Source of the DNA: Chitinophaga pinensis
Lineage (GTDB): Bacteria > Bacteroidota > Bacteroidia > Chitinophagales > Chitinophagaceae
Reading direction: 5' to 3'
Length of the DNA: 64,000 nt
Assembly: GCA_902167325.1 (NCBI GenBank)
Contig: LR632930.1
Span: 4,898,001-4,962,000 of the forward strand
Shown: positions 43,141 through 52,395 of the stretch, in pieces
Layout: each line of letters begins with the position of its first letter
How positions within the stretch are numbered: position 1 is the stretch's first letter
The notes under the pieces: model-generated
What the model was told of the DNA's origin: nothing
Seen by the model: the letters and a program-made list of their open reading frames with translations, nothing else
Databases searched by the model: none
Made by a program: the position numbers and the translations under genes

Positions 43141-45036
43141 TTACCAGCCGGGGTTTTGCCAGATTTGCCCGGTGATGGAGCGGAGGCGGTTGGCCTCGTC
43201 CAGCGGCAGGGGCAGGTAGAGGAACTTGGCCGTATAATTTTTACGTTCCACCTCCCGCACGGGGCGGCGCTTGTAGGTATAAGATCCATTCGCGTTGCGG
43301 GTGATCTCCATGGCGGTAACCCATTTATCGGTTTTGGAGAGGTCGCCGCCCGGGGCCGTCCAGCGGCGCACGTCGAAGTAGCGGTTTTCTTCCAGCGCCA
43401 GTTCCACCCTCCGCTCGTTACGGATGCGGGTGAGGAGGACGGCTTTGGAAAGACCGCCAGGCAGATTGGGCATACCTGCGCGGGCGCGTATCTCGTTTAC
43501 TGCCGTCCATGCTTCATCCAGTTTACCGGCTTCTGCAGCGGCTTCCGCGAAGTTCAGTATCATTTCACCGAGGCGGTACCATTTGTGGCCGGCGCCTGCT
43601 ACACCGTTATCATCGCCGGAAGTGGGGTACAGGAATTTCCGTTCGTAATACCCCGTGCGGGTGGCGCTTCTTCTTGCAGCATGGATACCCGTAAAAGGCT
43701 CGCCCACATAGGTGGTGATGATGCGGGTACGGTTGCCGATGCCTGCGGGATAGTTTTCCGGAGACTCGGGCGTTTCCGCGAAACCCCAGCGCGCCTTGCG
43801 TTTGGAACCATTGTAATAAATGGTGGCGTAGAAACGGGGATCGCGGTTGGCGTAAGGGTCGGCGGGATTGTACAGCGTATTATCGGGATTGTAATTGGGC
43901 TGGGTATGCTTTTCGTCGAGGTAAGGATTGTCGGGATTCAGCACGGGCTTACCGTCGGAAGTTTCATAAGCATCCACCAGTTCCTGTGTAGGACAAGTAC
44001 CGGATTTATACCCGTTCTGCGCCCCTACTCCATCTACATGAAAGATATTGCCGGTATTGCTGCGGTGCTGGTAAATGGTTTCCTTATCTATCGGGTTATC
44101 TCCCGCCTTCATATGCTGCGTGAAATACTCGTTGTACAGGGCGGTATGCGGGTTGAGATTTGGTCCGAGATGCGCATCGGCAACGAGGTAAAGATGCGGC
44201 AGGTTTACTTTGTTGTACAGTTCATATCCATTTGCACGCAGTGTGGCGAGGGCCTGTTTAGTAACGTTGTAGGCCTCTTCCCAATGGTTCTGCCCGTTGT
44301 TATACAGCGGACTGGCGGCAAACAACATCATGCGGCTTTTGATGGCAGCGGCCATGGCTTTGGTGAACCGGCCGTTCTCCGCATCTACGGTAATGCGCCA
44401 GGGCAGTTCGCTGGTAGCTAAAGCCACATCGCAATCTTCCATGATGAACTTCACTACTTCGTAATAGGCAGCTTTTTTCAGGTTGGAGAAATCGTCTGTG
44501 AACTTATGCGGCACTTTTTCGATGGGTACAGACGGGCCGTACCACAGCAGCAGTTCGGTATAGTAAAATGCGCGGAGCAGGTGGGCTTCTCCTTTCCAGC
44601 GGCTGCGCTGGAGTGGATCGCTCACCATGGCCGTATCAATGCGGCTGATGAAGAGGTTGAGGTTGCCGATGGAGTTCCAGTAACGGTTCCAGTAGTTGCC
44701 GTTGTTCTGGTCGATATTAGCGGGGTTATCGAGCGGGTGGGCACCGGGTGCGGCATCGCCATTGTACATCCTGCCGGAAATGAGCGTTGGCTCGGCTTCG
44801 GCATCGGTATCCCAGGAATCGTCGCTGAGGTTAACAGGCCCGCGTGAAGTAAAGAAGTAGCCTAATCCCTTGCTGGGCACGTTGGCATAGCAGGTATTGA
44901 GGAATGCGGCTACTTTATTGTTGTCGGCAAATATCTCATCCATGGCCAGCTTTCCATCCGGCGCCATATCCAGCGCCTTATTACAGGAAACGGCCGCCAC
45001 GGCACACATCAGTATAAAGGCATATATCGATTTCAT
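43141..45036 (-). CDS. RagB/SusD family lipoprotein (second locus, pair B)
   Basis: From ATG 45036 this is a 631-residue lipoprotein with lipobox AAVSC. A longer frame to 45132 exists, but it overlaps the upstream susC and has no signal. SusD motifs are HLLRAFYYTELLLWYG, MILNFAEAAAEAGKLDEA and RVELALEENRYFDVRRWT. It follows the SusC at 45056-48229 by 19 bp. Confidence 0.92.
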   Translation of the reverse strand: MKSIYAFILMCAVAAVSCNKALDMAPDGKLAMDEIFADNNKVAAFLNTCYANVPSKGLGYFFTSRGPVNLSDDSWDTDAEAEPTLISGRMYNGDAAPGAHPLDNPANIDQNNGNYWNRYWNSIGNLNLFISRIDTAMVSDPLQRSRWKGEAHLLRAFYYTELLLWYGPSVPIEKVPHKFTDDFSNLKKAAYYEVVKFIMEDCDVALATSELPWRITVDAENGRFTKAMAAAIKSRMMLFAASPLYNNGQNHWEEAYNVTKQALATLRANGYELYNKVNLPHLYLVADAHLGPNLNPHTALYNEYFTQHMKAGDNPIDKETIYQHRSNTGNIFHVDGVGAQNGYKSGTCPTQELVDAYETSDGKPVLNPDNPYLDEKHTQPNYNPDNTLYNPADPYANRDPRFYATIYYNGSKRKARWGFAETPESPENYPAGIGNRTRIITTYVGEPFTGIHAARRSATRTGYYERKFLYPTSGDDNGVAGAGHKWYRLGEMILNFAEAAAEAGKLDEAWTAVNEIRARAGMPNLPGGLSKAVLLTRIRNERRVELALEENRYFDVRRWTAPGGDLSKTDKWVTAMEITRNANGSYTYKRRPVREVERKNYTAKFLYLPLPLDEANRLRSITGQIWQNPGW

Positions 45037-45055
45037 GTTAAACTGGTTTGAATGA

Positions 45056-48000
45056 TCAGAAGGAGGTGTTGAAACCGACGCTGAACGTACGGGTGATCGG
45101 GTATCCGATTGCGTTGTTCGCCTCCGGGTCAAGGTGCGTCATCACAAAGTTTTTGGACCAGGTGAAGAGGTTCTGTCCACCTACATACACCCGTGCCGTG
45201 CGCAGCCCTATGGGGCTGATCCAGGATTTCGGGATGTTAACAGCTACTTCCGCATTCTTCAGGCGGGTAAAGGCCCTGTTGGTGATGAAGAAATCGTTGG
45301 CGGTGAAGTTGGTGTTAGACTTGGTACTGAGGGCGGGGTACGTGATGCGCTCCCCTGCCGCGTAGCGCTCCGGCGTCCAGGCATTGCGGTGCAGATCGAA
45401 GAACGTACCCTGTTTGATGATCTCATACACGCCATTGTCTGCATACCGCCCCGTGTATTTGCCTACGCCCTGGAAGAACACGGTTACGTCGATCATTTTC
45501 CAGGTGGCGGAGAAGGTGGCGCCCCAGGTGAAACCGGGGATATGGGTATTGCGCAGCGGCTGCATGTCTTTATCATTAACTACACCATCGCCGTTGAGGT
45601 CTTTATAGATGAAATCGCCCACGCGCGGACTGCCGAAGCCATAAGCTGTTTTCGAGAGATAAGCATCCAGCTCCTGTTGCGAATTGAAGAAACCGTTGCC
45701 GTTGCTGCGGTCGATCTCATAGCCCCAGTGCTGCCCCAGCGGGTAACCCGTGCGGCGCAGGCGGTAGGCGTAAGATTCATCGTTGATGGCTTCGTCGATG
45801 AAGCGTACTTCGTTTTTATTGGTGCCGTAGTTACCGCGGAACTGCACGAACCAGTCGCGGTTCAGCTGACGGTGATATTCCAGTTCGATTTCGAAACCTT
45901 TATTGTAGATCTCACCAAGGTTCACTTTCGGGATATTGCCCAGCGGTACGCCCTGTATGGCAGGGATGGTGCCGCGGGTGATGAGGATCTTGCTGCGGTT
46001 TTCCGTATAATAATCGAAGGTGATGCTGAGGTCGCGGAAAAGCTGGAGGTCGATACCCACGTTCTTTTTCAGCGCTTCTTCCCAGGTGATTTCAGGATTG
46101 CCGAGGAGGCCCTGGCTCACTCCCTGACCGAGGCCCAGGCTGCCCAGCGGACCGCCGCCCATGGAAATATTGCTCTGGTACAGGAAGCGTGCGCCGCCCA
46201 TCTTATCGTTCCCTACTTTACCATAAGAGCCACGCAGTTTCAGGTTGGTGACGATGTTATTTCCCTTCAGGAAAGCCTCGTTGCTTACCACCCAGCCAAG
46301 AGAAGCAGCCGGGAAGAAACCGAAGCGTTTGCTGGGTGCGAATTGCTCGGAACCGTTGTAGCCGGCATTCAGTTCAGCGAAGTAACGGTTATCATAACCA
46401 TAGGTAGCTCTTGCCGCCACACCGATCACGTTGAAAGGGATCTCTCCTCCGGTAGATTCCCAGTAGTCGCGCTGTGCCAGCACCATGCCCGATACGTCAT
46501 GTTTGCGCGCAAACTGGCGGGCGTAATTGATGCGCCCCTGCATGTTGATGTTGTACCGGGAATCAGCGCCTTTAGCGAGTGAAAGCCGGTTCTGGCCGGT
46601 GCGCTTCACGGAATAGATCATCTCGTCTGTAGCGTAGTTCACCTGCGCCAGGTACAACGGCTCCAGCTTGCTGCCCTGCATGGCAGTAGTACCGCGGGAG
46701 TCGAAAGAGATCATGCCGCGCATGCTCAGTCCGGGTGTGATCAGTTTGCCGAGATCCCATTCCAGACCGAGGGAGCTGTTAAGGTTGGAGCGTACCTCGT
46801 TGCGGTAGCCCTGGCGGTTCATCACTTCAAAAGCGGAACGGTCGAGGTATCCGGGGTCGATGATAGCGCCTTCCGGTACTCCGAAGCCCGGGAGCGCGGT
46901 GGGCCCGGGTGTGATAGGGATGATCGTCTGCGCCTGATACATCAGGTCGGAGATCATCCAGTCGGTGCTGCTGTTGGGGTATACGTTTGCAGAAGGCATG
47001 TTCACCCGCTCTATATAGCTGCCGATATTCAGAAAGCTTTTGAGGGAATTGGTGATCTTATAGTCGAGGTTCGAGCGAAAGCTCCAGCGGTCCATTTTAG
47101 CTGATGGGTCATATCCCAGCTTCGACTTTGGCTCCACATTCAGGTTACCACCCTGGTGCAGATAGTTGGCATTGGCAAAATAGCTCACCTTATCCGTGCC
47201 GCCGCGGATGCCCAGGTTCACGCGTGTTTGCGGCGCAAAACGTTTGATCAGCTCACGGTAATAATCGTGATCGGGATACATATACCGGCGCACCGCCGCC
47301 TTGGCTTCATAATCGGGTGCGTTGGGATCAAGACCTGCAAGCGGGTTCTGGTATTTGGCGATAACATCCTCAGGAAATGGCGCTTCGGTGATACCGTCGT
47401 TCTTCGAAGCCTCGTTGCGCAGCCGCATGTAATCGACGGAATGGAGGCGTGAAGGCTCCTGTGTGAAAGATGCCCAACTTTGGTCTACACTAAGGTTCAG
47501 CTCGGCCTTACCGGGCTGGCCGCGTTTGGTGGTGATGAGGATCACTCCGTTGGCACCCCTTACCCCGAATGCAGCCGTTGCCGACGCATCTTTCAGGATG
47601 GTGATTGTGGCTACCTCGTTGGGGTCGATGGTGCGGATATTGTCGCGCGGCACATCGTCGATGAGGATGAGCGGACTGGCACCATTGGTGGTAGCCACGC
47701 CGCGGAGGTACATAGTGGCATCGTCACGACCGGGCTGGCCGCCGGCAGACTGGATGGATGTAAGGCCGGGAAGCTTGCCGGCAAGGGCTACGGCTAAGCT
47801 GGCGGAGGTGGTCATCCGGAGATCTTCGGAGCCGATGGATGATACGGCGCCTGTTACCGATAGCTTTTTCTGCTGGCCGTACCCCACTACCACCACTTCG
47901 TTGAGGCTTTCGTTGGTCGCGGAAAGGCGGACGTTCAGAGTTGCCCTGCCTCCAGTTGCCAGCTGCTGCTGCCGGTAGCCGATGAGGCTGAAAACCAGCA

Positions 48001-48229
48001 CGGCATCGGCCGGCACCTGAAGGGTAAACCGCCCGAGGGCATCGGTTTGTGTACCGGTGCTTCCATTGAGCAACCGTACTACCACACCGGGTAACGGTGT
48101 AACGCTGGCGGAATCGGCCACCGTTCCCGAGACGGTTATTTTGTTTTGCGACCGGGCCGGTAAGGCAAAAAGCATTACCGCCAGGAACATATAGCATGTT
48201 ACCCGGAATCGAGTATTCAGTTTCATCAT
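45056..48229 (-). CDS. SusC/RagA family TonB-dependent transporter (second locus, pair B)
   Basis: This 1057-residue protein has a signal peptide (CYMFLAVMLFALPARSQN), a regulatory-like N-domain (VSGTVADSASVTPLPGVVVRL), and a plug with LNEVVVVGYGQQKKLSVTGAVS and ILKDASATAAFGVRGANGVILI. The barrel terminates SVGFNTSF. It is 53 bp after the GH71/99-like gene copy B. It differs clearly from the SusC of pair A, so the two pairs may take up different products. Confidence 0.94.
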   Translation of the reverse strand: MMKLNTRFRVTCYMFLAVMLFALPARSQNKITVSGTVADSASVTPLPGVVVRLLNGSTGTQTDALGRFTLQVPADAVLVFSLIGYRQQQLATGGRATLNVRLSATNESLNEVVVVGYGQQKKLSVTGAVSSIGSEDLRMTTSASLAVALAGKLPGLTSIQSAGGQPGRDDATMYLRGVATTNGASPLILIDDVPRDNIRTIDPNEVATITILKDASATAAFGVRGANGVILITTKRGQPGKAELNLSVDQSWASFTQEPSRLHSVDYMRLRNEASKNDGITEAPFPEDVIAKYQNPLAGLDPNAPDYEAKAAVRRYMYPDHDYYRELIKRFAPQTRVNLGIRGGTDKVSYFANANYLHQGGNLNVEPKSKLGYDPSAKMDRWSFRSNLDYKITNSLKSFLNIGSYIERVNMPSANVYPNSSTDWMISDLMYQAQTIIPITPGPTALPGFGVPEGAIIDPGYLDRSAFEVMNRQGYRNEVRSNLNSSLGLEWDLGKLITPGLSMRGMISFDSRGTTAMQGSKLEPLYLAQVNYATDEMIYSVKRTGQNRLSLAKGADSRYNINMQGRINYARQFARKHDVSGMVLAQRDYWESTGGEIPFNVIGVAARATYGYDNRYFAELNAGYNGSEQFAPSKRFGFFPAASLGWVVSNEAFLKGNNIVTNLKLRGSYGKVGNDKMGGARFLYQSNISMGGGPLGSLGLGQGVSQGLLGNPEITWEEALKKNVGIDLQLFRDLSITFDYYTENRSKILITRGTIPAIQGVPLGNIPKVNLGEIYNKGFEIELEYHRQLNRDWFVQFRGNYGTNKNEVRFIDEAINDESYAYRLRRTGYPLGQHWGYEIDRSNGNGFFNSQQELDAYLSKTAYGFGSPRVGDFIYKDLNGDGVVNDKDMQPLRNTHIPGFTWGATFSATWKMIDVTVFFQGVGKYTGRYADNGVYEIIKQGTFFDLHRNAWTPERYAAGERITYPALSTKSNTNFTANDFFITNRAFTRLKNAEVAVNIPKSWISPIGLRTARVYVGGQNLFTWSKNFVMTHLDPEANNAIGYPITRTFSVGFNTSF

Positions 48230-48282
48230 GACGTGGACAGTTTTCTTTTACATGTTGTGGATTTGTTGACGATATACGTGGA

Positions 48283-50046
48283 TCATTCTGAGAAAGCGTA
48301 GTTGAAACGGCCGGCGGGTGCTACATCGCCGTTTACGAGGAAGTCCATGATGTTACCATCTTCCTGCATATTATCCGACCATTTAAACTGGAAGCGGAGC
48401 GGCCCGCTGCTGAAGTATTTGCGGGGGATGCGCAGCTCGAGGCGGTTACCTTCATACCGGTATTCCACGTCGGCCAGTTTGTTCCAGTTCCACCCCGAAG
48501 CAGCTCTTTCGAGGATGGCCTTTTTACCTGGTGTACTGCGGTTTATCATGAGGTCGTAACCTTCCCAGCCGGTTTTAGTATCGCAGTCGGTATCGATGAA
48601 CAACCGCATCCATGCGGGATCGGTATGGGGAGTGAGGGGTGCGGCCGTTTCGATGTAGAAATAAACGTTTTGCGCATCGCGTGCCACGCGGGCAGCCACC
48701 AGATCGTTCCTGCCGGTGTTGTTAGTATAGTGCGTGCCTTTGAAGCCGTCTGAATCGCGGTGGATGGTACTGCCTTTATGCGCCCGGTAAAGCGGCAGCA
48801 CACGGCCCCAGTCGGAGAAGCCCCCGTCGATCTTCACGGTGGCCGGAGCCGAAGGTTTTGCTTCTGCCGGCATGCCTTTAAACCTGCGGATGTTGGATAC
48901 CAGCTGATAGTAATAGTTATCGCCATGGCCGCCTTTCATCGGCTCTATATCACGGCTGTGCTCGTTATCGAACTGATCGGGGAAAGCGTTCTGCTGGCCC
49001 TGCCATACTTCATATCTCCCCGCGATCCATTCGTTCCAGCCGGTTACGAATGCCAGTTCAACGTTTTGGCCCAGCGCACGATCCCATTGCTCCTGGAAGT
49101 TGAGTCCATATTGATGGGCATCGGGCCGGGGATCGTGACCGTTCTTATCGGTATAGCTGCGGCCGAAAGCGCCGGGCATATTCATGGCGCTGAGTCCGTT
49201 GGCTTTGGTCCAGTTCTGGGACACGCCTACCGTCATCTGCTCGAAGCTGCCATCGGCATTTTTAGCGAAGCCGTGTTGCGGATAGATCTCCAGCCAGCCC
49301 CAGTGATCGTTGCGCTGGGGACCTTTGTCGTAAACCGGCTGGCCGGGGCGGAAGGTGAAGAAGTTTTTGATGTCGGGATCTTCGATATTATCGGGGTAGG
49401 CCATGATAAGCGGCTTGCCCTTCCATTGGAACCACAGGTCTTTATACAGGCCCGGCTTGTAGAGATCGTTGTAGATCTGGCTGATGGCGCTGAGGGTGTG
49501 CTTACTTGGGCCAAAACCCAGCATAAAAGCGATCTGTGGGGTGCGTACACCATCTTTCCGGGCCTGACTGAACACTTCACAAAGTGCCATGTAAGCGGGC
49601 TTCCATACGAGGTCGCCATTGGTGCAGTCGAACATGATCATATCCACACCAGCATCTGCCAGCATTTCAGCATGTTTGCGGATTACCCATTTATCGGAGT
49701 TGGTATAGAAACCGAAAAGGGGTTCGTTCCAGAAGTTCATGATATTGGCCGGCCATTTGGGGTGGCGGTAATTATGAATGGCATCCGGATATTGCTGTAA
49801 GAATGCGGAAGTATTGTGCGGAGCAAGCTTATCCTGATGGTAATGCCAGGTCCAGTAAAAGATGCCGACGAACTTATCTTTCTTTACCGGGCCGGCGGCG
49901 GCGCTTACGGGGAGCTTACGGCCAAGTGCGTCCGTTGCGGGCAACGTGGCGGAATAGTTCACCGGCGATTCCTGTGCACGCAAAGGCTGCAGGAAAGACA
50001 AAAGCATACAGATACCGGCGGCCTGCCGGATAACGGATATATACAT
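48283..50046 (-). CDS. GH71/99-like glycoside hydrolase with C-terminal CBM9-like domain (copy B)
   Basis: From ATG 50046 this is a 587-residue protein with a signal peptide (VIRQAAGICMLLSFLQPLRAQ). The catalytic barrel shows KKDKFVGIFYWTWHYHQD, DAGVDMIMFDCTNG and AFVTGWNEWIAGRY. A CBM9-like C-terminal domain has KIDGGFSDWGRVLPLYRAHKG and NVYFYIETAAPLTPHTDPAW. It is a paralogue of the 36375-38186 gene in the same domain order. It is the first gene of the block, so the enzyme and two SusC/D pairs appear to be one transcription unit starting in the 50047-50421 gap. Confidence 0.8.
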   Translation of the reverse strand: MYISVIRQAAGICMLLSFLQPLRAQESPVNYSATLPATDALGRKLPVSAAAGPVKKDKFVGIFYWTWHYHQDKLAPHNTSAFLQQYPDAIHNYRHPKWPANIMNFWNEPLFGFYTNSDKWVIRKHAEMLADAGVDMIMFDCTNGDLVWKPAYMALCEVFSQARKDGVRTPQIAFMLGFGPSKHTLSAISQIYNDLYKPGLYKDLWFQWKGKPLIMAYPDNIEDPDIKNFFTFRPGQPVYDKGPQRNDHWGWLEIYPQHGFAKNADGSFEQMTVGVSQNWTKANGLSAMNMPGAFGRSYTDKNGHDPRPDAHQYGLNFQEQWDRALGQNVELAFVTGWNEWIAGRYEVWQGQQNAFPDQFDNEHSRDIEPMKGGHGDNYYYQLVSNIRRFKGMPAEAKPSAPATVKIDGGFSDWGRVLPLYRAHKGSTIHRDSDGFKGTHYTNNTGRNDLVAARVARDAQNVYFYIETAAPLTPHTDPAWMRLFIDTDCDTKTGWEGYDLMINRSTPGKKAILERAASGWNWNKLADVEYRYEGNRLELRIPRKYFSSGPLRFQFKWSDNMQEDGNIMDFLVNGDVAPAGRFNYAFSE

Positions 50047-50421
50047 ACAGTAAGAATAAGCGATAGTTGGTGCTGCCCCCTTAGCTAAAATGGCGCACTG
50101 TTTTTCAAACGTGGCAAACTGTGGAATTTTCATGTCTGCTGTTCCGGATCGTTATGCTGCCCTGCCATTTTATTTCGCTGCGTATCAGTTCCTGCAGGTG
50201 CTTCCGGCTTCCTTAACTTTTCATAACGTATCCGTTCATCTCTTTTTTTCCACTCAACCAATCAATAATACTCGAATAAATTCGTCCCTGCAACCTGCAC
50301 CATCCTGCCCGAGCGTCCTGCACTGTCCTGCCGGCATGCTGCAAACAGGCCATAGCAGCTGATTTAAAGCACATGATACCGGAAATTATTTTCGTATATT
50401 GATGCATAACACCGCCATTAC
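50047..50421. promoter_or_regulatory. Divergent region between the second locus and the TlpA-like gene
   Basis: This 375-bp gap should carry the promoter of the GH71/99-SusCD block and that of the plus-strand TlpA-like gene. CACGTTTG on the minus strand (50107-50114) and TATTTTCG on the plus strand (50386-50394 region) are one mismatch from the -7 consensus. CCTGC occurs five times between 50287 and 50331 without fixed spacing. No dedicated regulator gene flanks the block. Confidence 0.35.
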
Positions 50422-51207
50422 ATGCAAGTAGCTTCCTTTCATACAATTGTTTTACTGCTGATTACAGCCATCAGCTGCAACACTTCCGCGCCTTCAGAAA
50501 AAACCGCTGCGCCGGTAGCATCGCCGGAAAAAATTACTGCCGGCATTATGCCCTACCTGCAATATCAGGCAACGCATGTAAGGCTGACCACATCCTATAT
50601 TGCGCTGGACACTGCCCTGCAGCCCATCGCCCGGGAAAAGTTCCTTGAACTGCTGGCCTCCGGCGGCTATCTGCCCCTGCGGCTGCAATCGCCGGACTCC
50701 CAACAGGTATACCGCCTGCATCCCATACCGGAAACGGCAACGGATGTACGCGGTGTAATACAGCAAACAGGGATAAGGTATTTACAATATTTCAGGGAAG
50801 AAGGAACAACGATGCCGCTGTTCAACTGGACCGATCTTAACGGCAACCAATACACGCCTGAAAATACAAAGGGGAAAGTGATGGCATTAAAGTGCTGGTT
50901 TATTGCCTGTCAGGCATGTAAAGAAGAGATGCCTGCATTAAATGAGATCGTGCAGCAATACCAGGAAAATAAAGAGATGCTTTTTGTAAGCCTTGCCTTA
51001 GATGAACCTGCGAAGCTGCAGGAGTTCATGCGGCACACGGCATTCCGTTATGCGGTGGTGGGAGATCAGCAACCGATGATGGACTCCCTGCACATACATG
51101 CCTACCCTACTCATCTTGTAATAGACCGCAAAGGGAAAATCTTCCGTATAACAGACCGTCATGAAGAGCTGGACGCTATCCTGCAGGAAGCGCTCCGCGA
51201 AGGCTAA
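50422..51207 (+). CDS. TlpA-like thioredoxin-fold lipoprotein
   Basis: This 261-residue lipoprotein is lipidated at C19 (LITAISC). Its C-terminal thioredoxin domain starts near residue 130. It has an unusual active site F-I-A-C163-Q-A-C166 in place of the WCxPC of TlpA, and a cis-Pro region HAYPTHLVIDRKG. It keeps both cysteines, so it is probably a periplasmic disulfide reductase or a related redox protein. The N-terminal 110 residues have no recognised domain. It overlaps by 4 bp the convergent lipoprotein gene. Confidence 0.8.
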   Translation: MQVASFHTIVLLLITAISCNTSAPSEKTAAPVASPEKITAGIMPYLQYQATHVRLTTSYIALDTALQPIAREKFLELLASGGYLPLRLQSPDSQQVYRLHPIPETATDVRGVIQQTGIRYLQYFREEGTTMPLFNWTDLNGNQYTPENTKGKVMALKCWFIACQACKEEMPALNEIVQQYQENKEMLFVSLALDEPAKLQEFMRHTAFRYAVVGDQQPMMDSLHIHAYPTHLVIDRKGKIFRITDRHEELDAILQEALREG

Positions 51208-51815
51208 GGCTGCTTCACCGCTGCGGGCTTTACGGCTCCGGGGTGGAATGGCAGGTAAGACGAGGAAGGATCTGCACCCGGTGCATGCAGGATCAGCCCG
51301 GTACAAAACATTTTCTGGTTTACTTCGAAAGAGATGCCCTCGGGTGCTGTGAGTACCCGCACGGTGTCTGCCCCTTCGGGATACCAGGCGGTTTGCGTGA
51401 GTGTAAAGCTGCGTGCAAGATCGGCCAGTGCAGACCCGGGACCAGCCTTGCCGGAGGTACCGTAGCCGGGGAGTGTGGTGCGGAACATCCGGATGCGGGC
51501 GGTATCATCTACCCCCATATTGCGTTCGGTATACAGTGCGGTTTCATACCCGTTTGCTTTCCAGATGGCGAGGGCTTTGCCCATGGCAGCATCCCCACTG
51601 TCCGGCCGCCCCATGCGGGAGAGCTGGGGGCCTGCATCCGCTCCCAATATGAACTTACCGGCGGACTTCCCGGGGGTTACCAGGCTGTCTGATGGAACGG
51701 TATCGGTAACAGGTGCATCAGGAGGAGGTACCGCATCGGAATTATTGGTACGGGGGCCTGCATGGCAGGCTGCCAGCAGCATGGCAGGGGCAAGGAAAGG
51801 CAGCAGGTTTTTCAT
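51204..51815 (-). CDS. Lipoprotein of unknown function
   Basis: From ATG 51815 this is a 203-residue protein with the lipobox LLAAC. A Pro/Asp-rich linker follows (DAVPPPDAPVTDTVPSD), then a globular part (KALAIWKANGYETALYTERNMG, FTLTQTAWYPEGADTVRVLTAPEG). No family was recognised. It is convergent with the TlpA-like gene (4-bp overlap) and lies 27 bp after the 51843-52190 gene on the same strand. Confidence 0.65.
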   Translation of the reverse strand: MKNLLPFLAPAMLLAACHAGPRTNNSDAVPPPDAPVTDTVPSDSLVTPGKSAGKFILGADAGPQLSRMGRPDSGDAAMGKALAIWKANGYETALYTERNMGVDDTARIRMFRTTLPGYGTSGKAGPGSALADLARSFTLTQTAWYPEGADTVRVLTAPEGISFEVNQKMFCTGLILHAPGADPSSSYLPFHPGAVKPAAVKQP

Positions 51816-51842
51816 GTACATTTTGCAGCAAGAACCCTGCCA

Positions 51843-52190
51843 TCAGCATAAATGGAATTGCTTCTTCTTAAAGTCAATCACAGCAGGTCCATCTGAGCAT
51901 CCACCCACCTCTTTCGCATGTGCGTCAGCCGGGCGCCGCCCGATGATCCACTTGCCTGTTGGTTTGTGCTTCATAATGATCCCAGAGTCAATCACCTCCC
52001 CCTTCTTGCCAGACAGTGTCCCTCCGGCATGAATCACCCGAATTGAATCGCCATGGATCACCACAGTTACATGCTGGCCCTTTGCCCGCTTATCCCATTC
52101 GGCATACACCACCTCGTAAGTATACCGCCCGTCTGGCGGATGTTTCTCCTGCGGCAGGGCAAGCATTAAGAGGGAGAATAGAAAATGCAT
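51843..52190 (-). CDS. Small exported protein of unknown function
   Basis: From ATG 52190 this 115-residue protein has a short hydrophobic signal (MHFLFSLLMLALPQEK). The mature part is beta-rich (RYTYEVVYAEWDKRAKGQHVTV in part, VIDSGIIMKHKPTGKWIIG) and ends in KKKQFHLC with a C-terminal cysteine. No family was recognised. An upstream ATG (52217) adds polar residues before the signal and is less likely. Confidence 0.6.
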   Translation of the reverse strand: MHFLFSLLMLALPQEKHPPDGRYTYEVVYAEWDKRAKGQHVTVVIHGDSIRVIHAGGTLSGKKGEVIDSGIIMKHKPTGKWIIGRRPADAHAKEVGGCSDGPAVIDFKKKQFHLC

Positions 52191-52364
52191 AGGGATGTCT
52201 TTCCAATGAAAATACAATAAGCTCCGGAATTAATCCCCGCATACATACATTTCAGCCATTGATTTAGCCGTTCCGATCGATTGATGCCCCTTCAAAAAGG
52301 TAGTTTCAGACAAGTAAAACGCCATTTGGGGCCGGGTGCTCTGGCAGCAACCGGGCTTACAGGA

Positions 52365-52372
52365 TAGCTTTG
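52365..52372 (+). promoter_or_regulatory. -7 element of the ZU5-like lipoprotein gene
   Basis: TAGCTTTG matches TAnnTTTG exactly and lies 24 bp before the start codon. The -33 element is not obvious. Confidence 0.45.
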
Positions 52373-52395
52373 CACCTGAAACCAATAATACCCCT

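Noticed and set aside
43075..44421. 448-codon open frame on the plus strand
   Set aside because: It is antisense to SusC/SusD genes and carries no family motif.
45134..46582. 482-codon open frame on the plus strand
   Set aside because: It is antisense to a SusC gene with all family motifs; no signal peptide or domain is present in the antisense translation.
50287..50331. Five CCTGC words as an operator array
   Set aside because: Spacing is irregular (7, 10, 13, 10 bp) and the word is short; chance is likely in GC-rich text.
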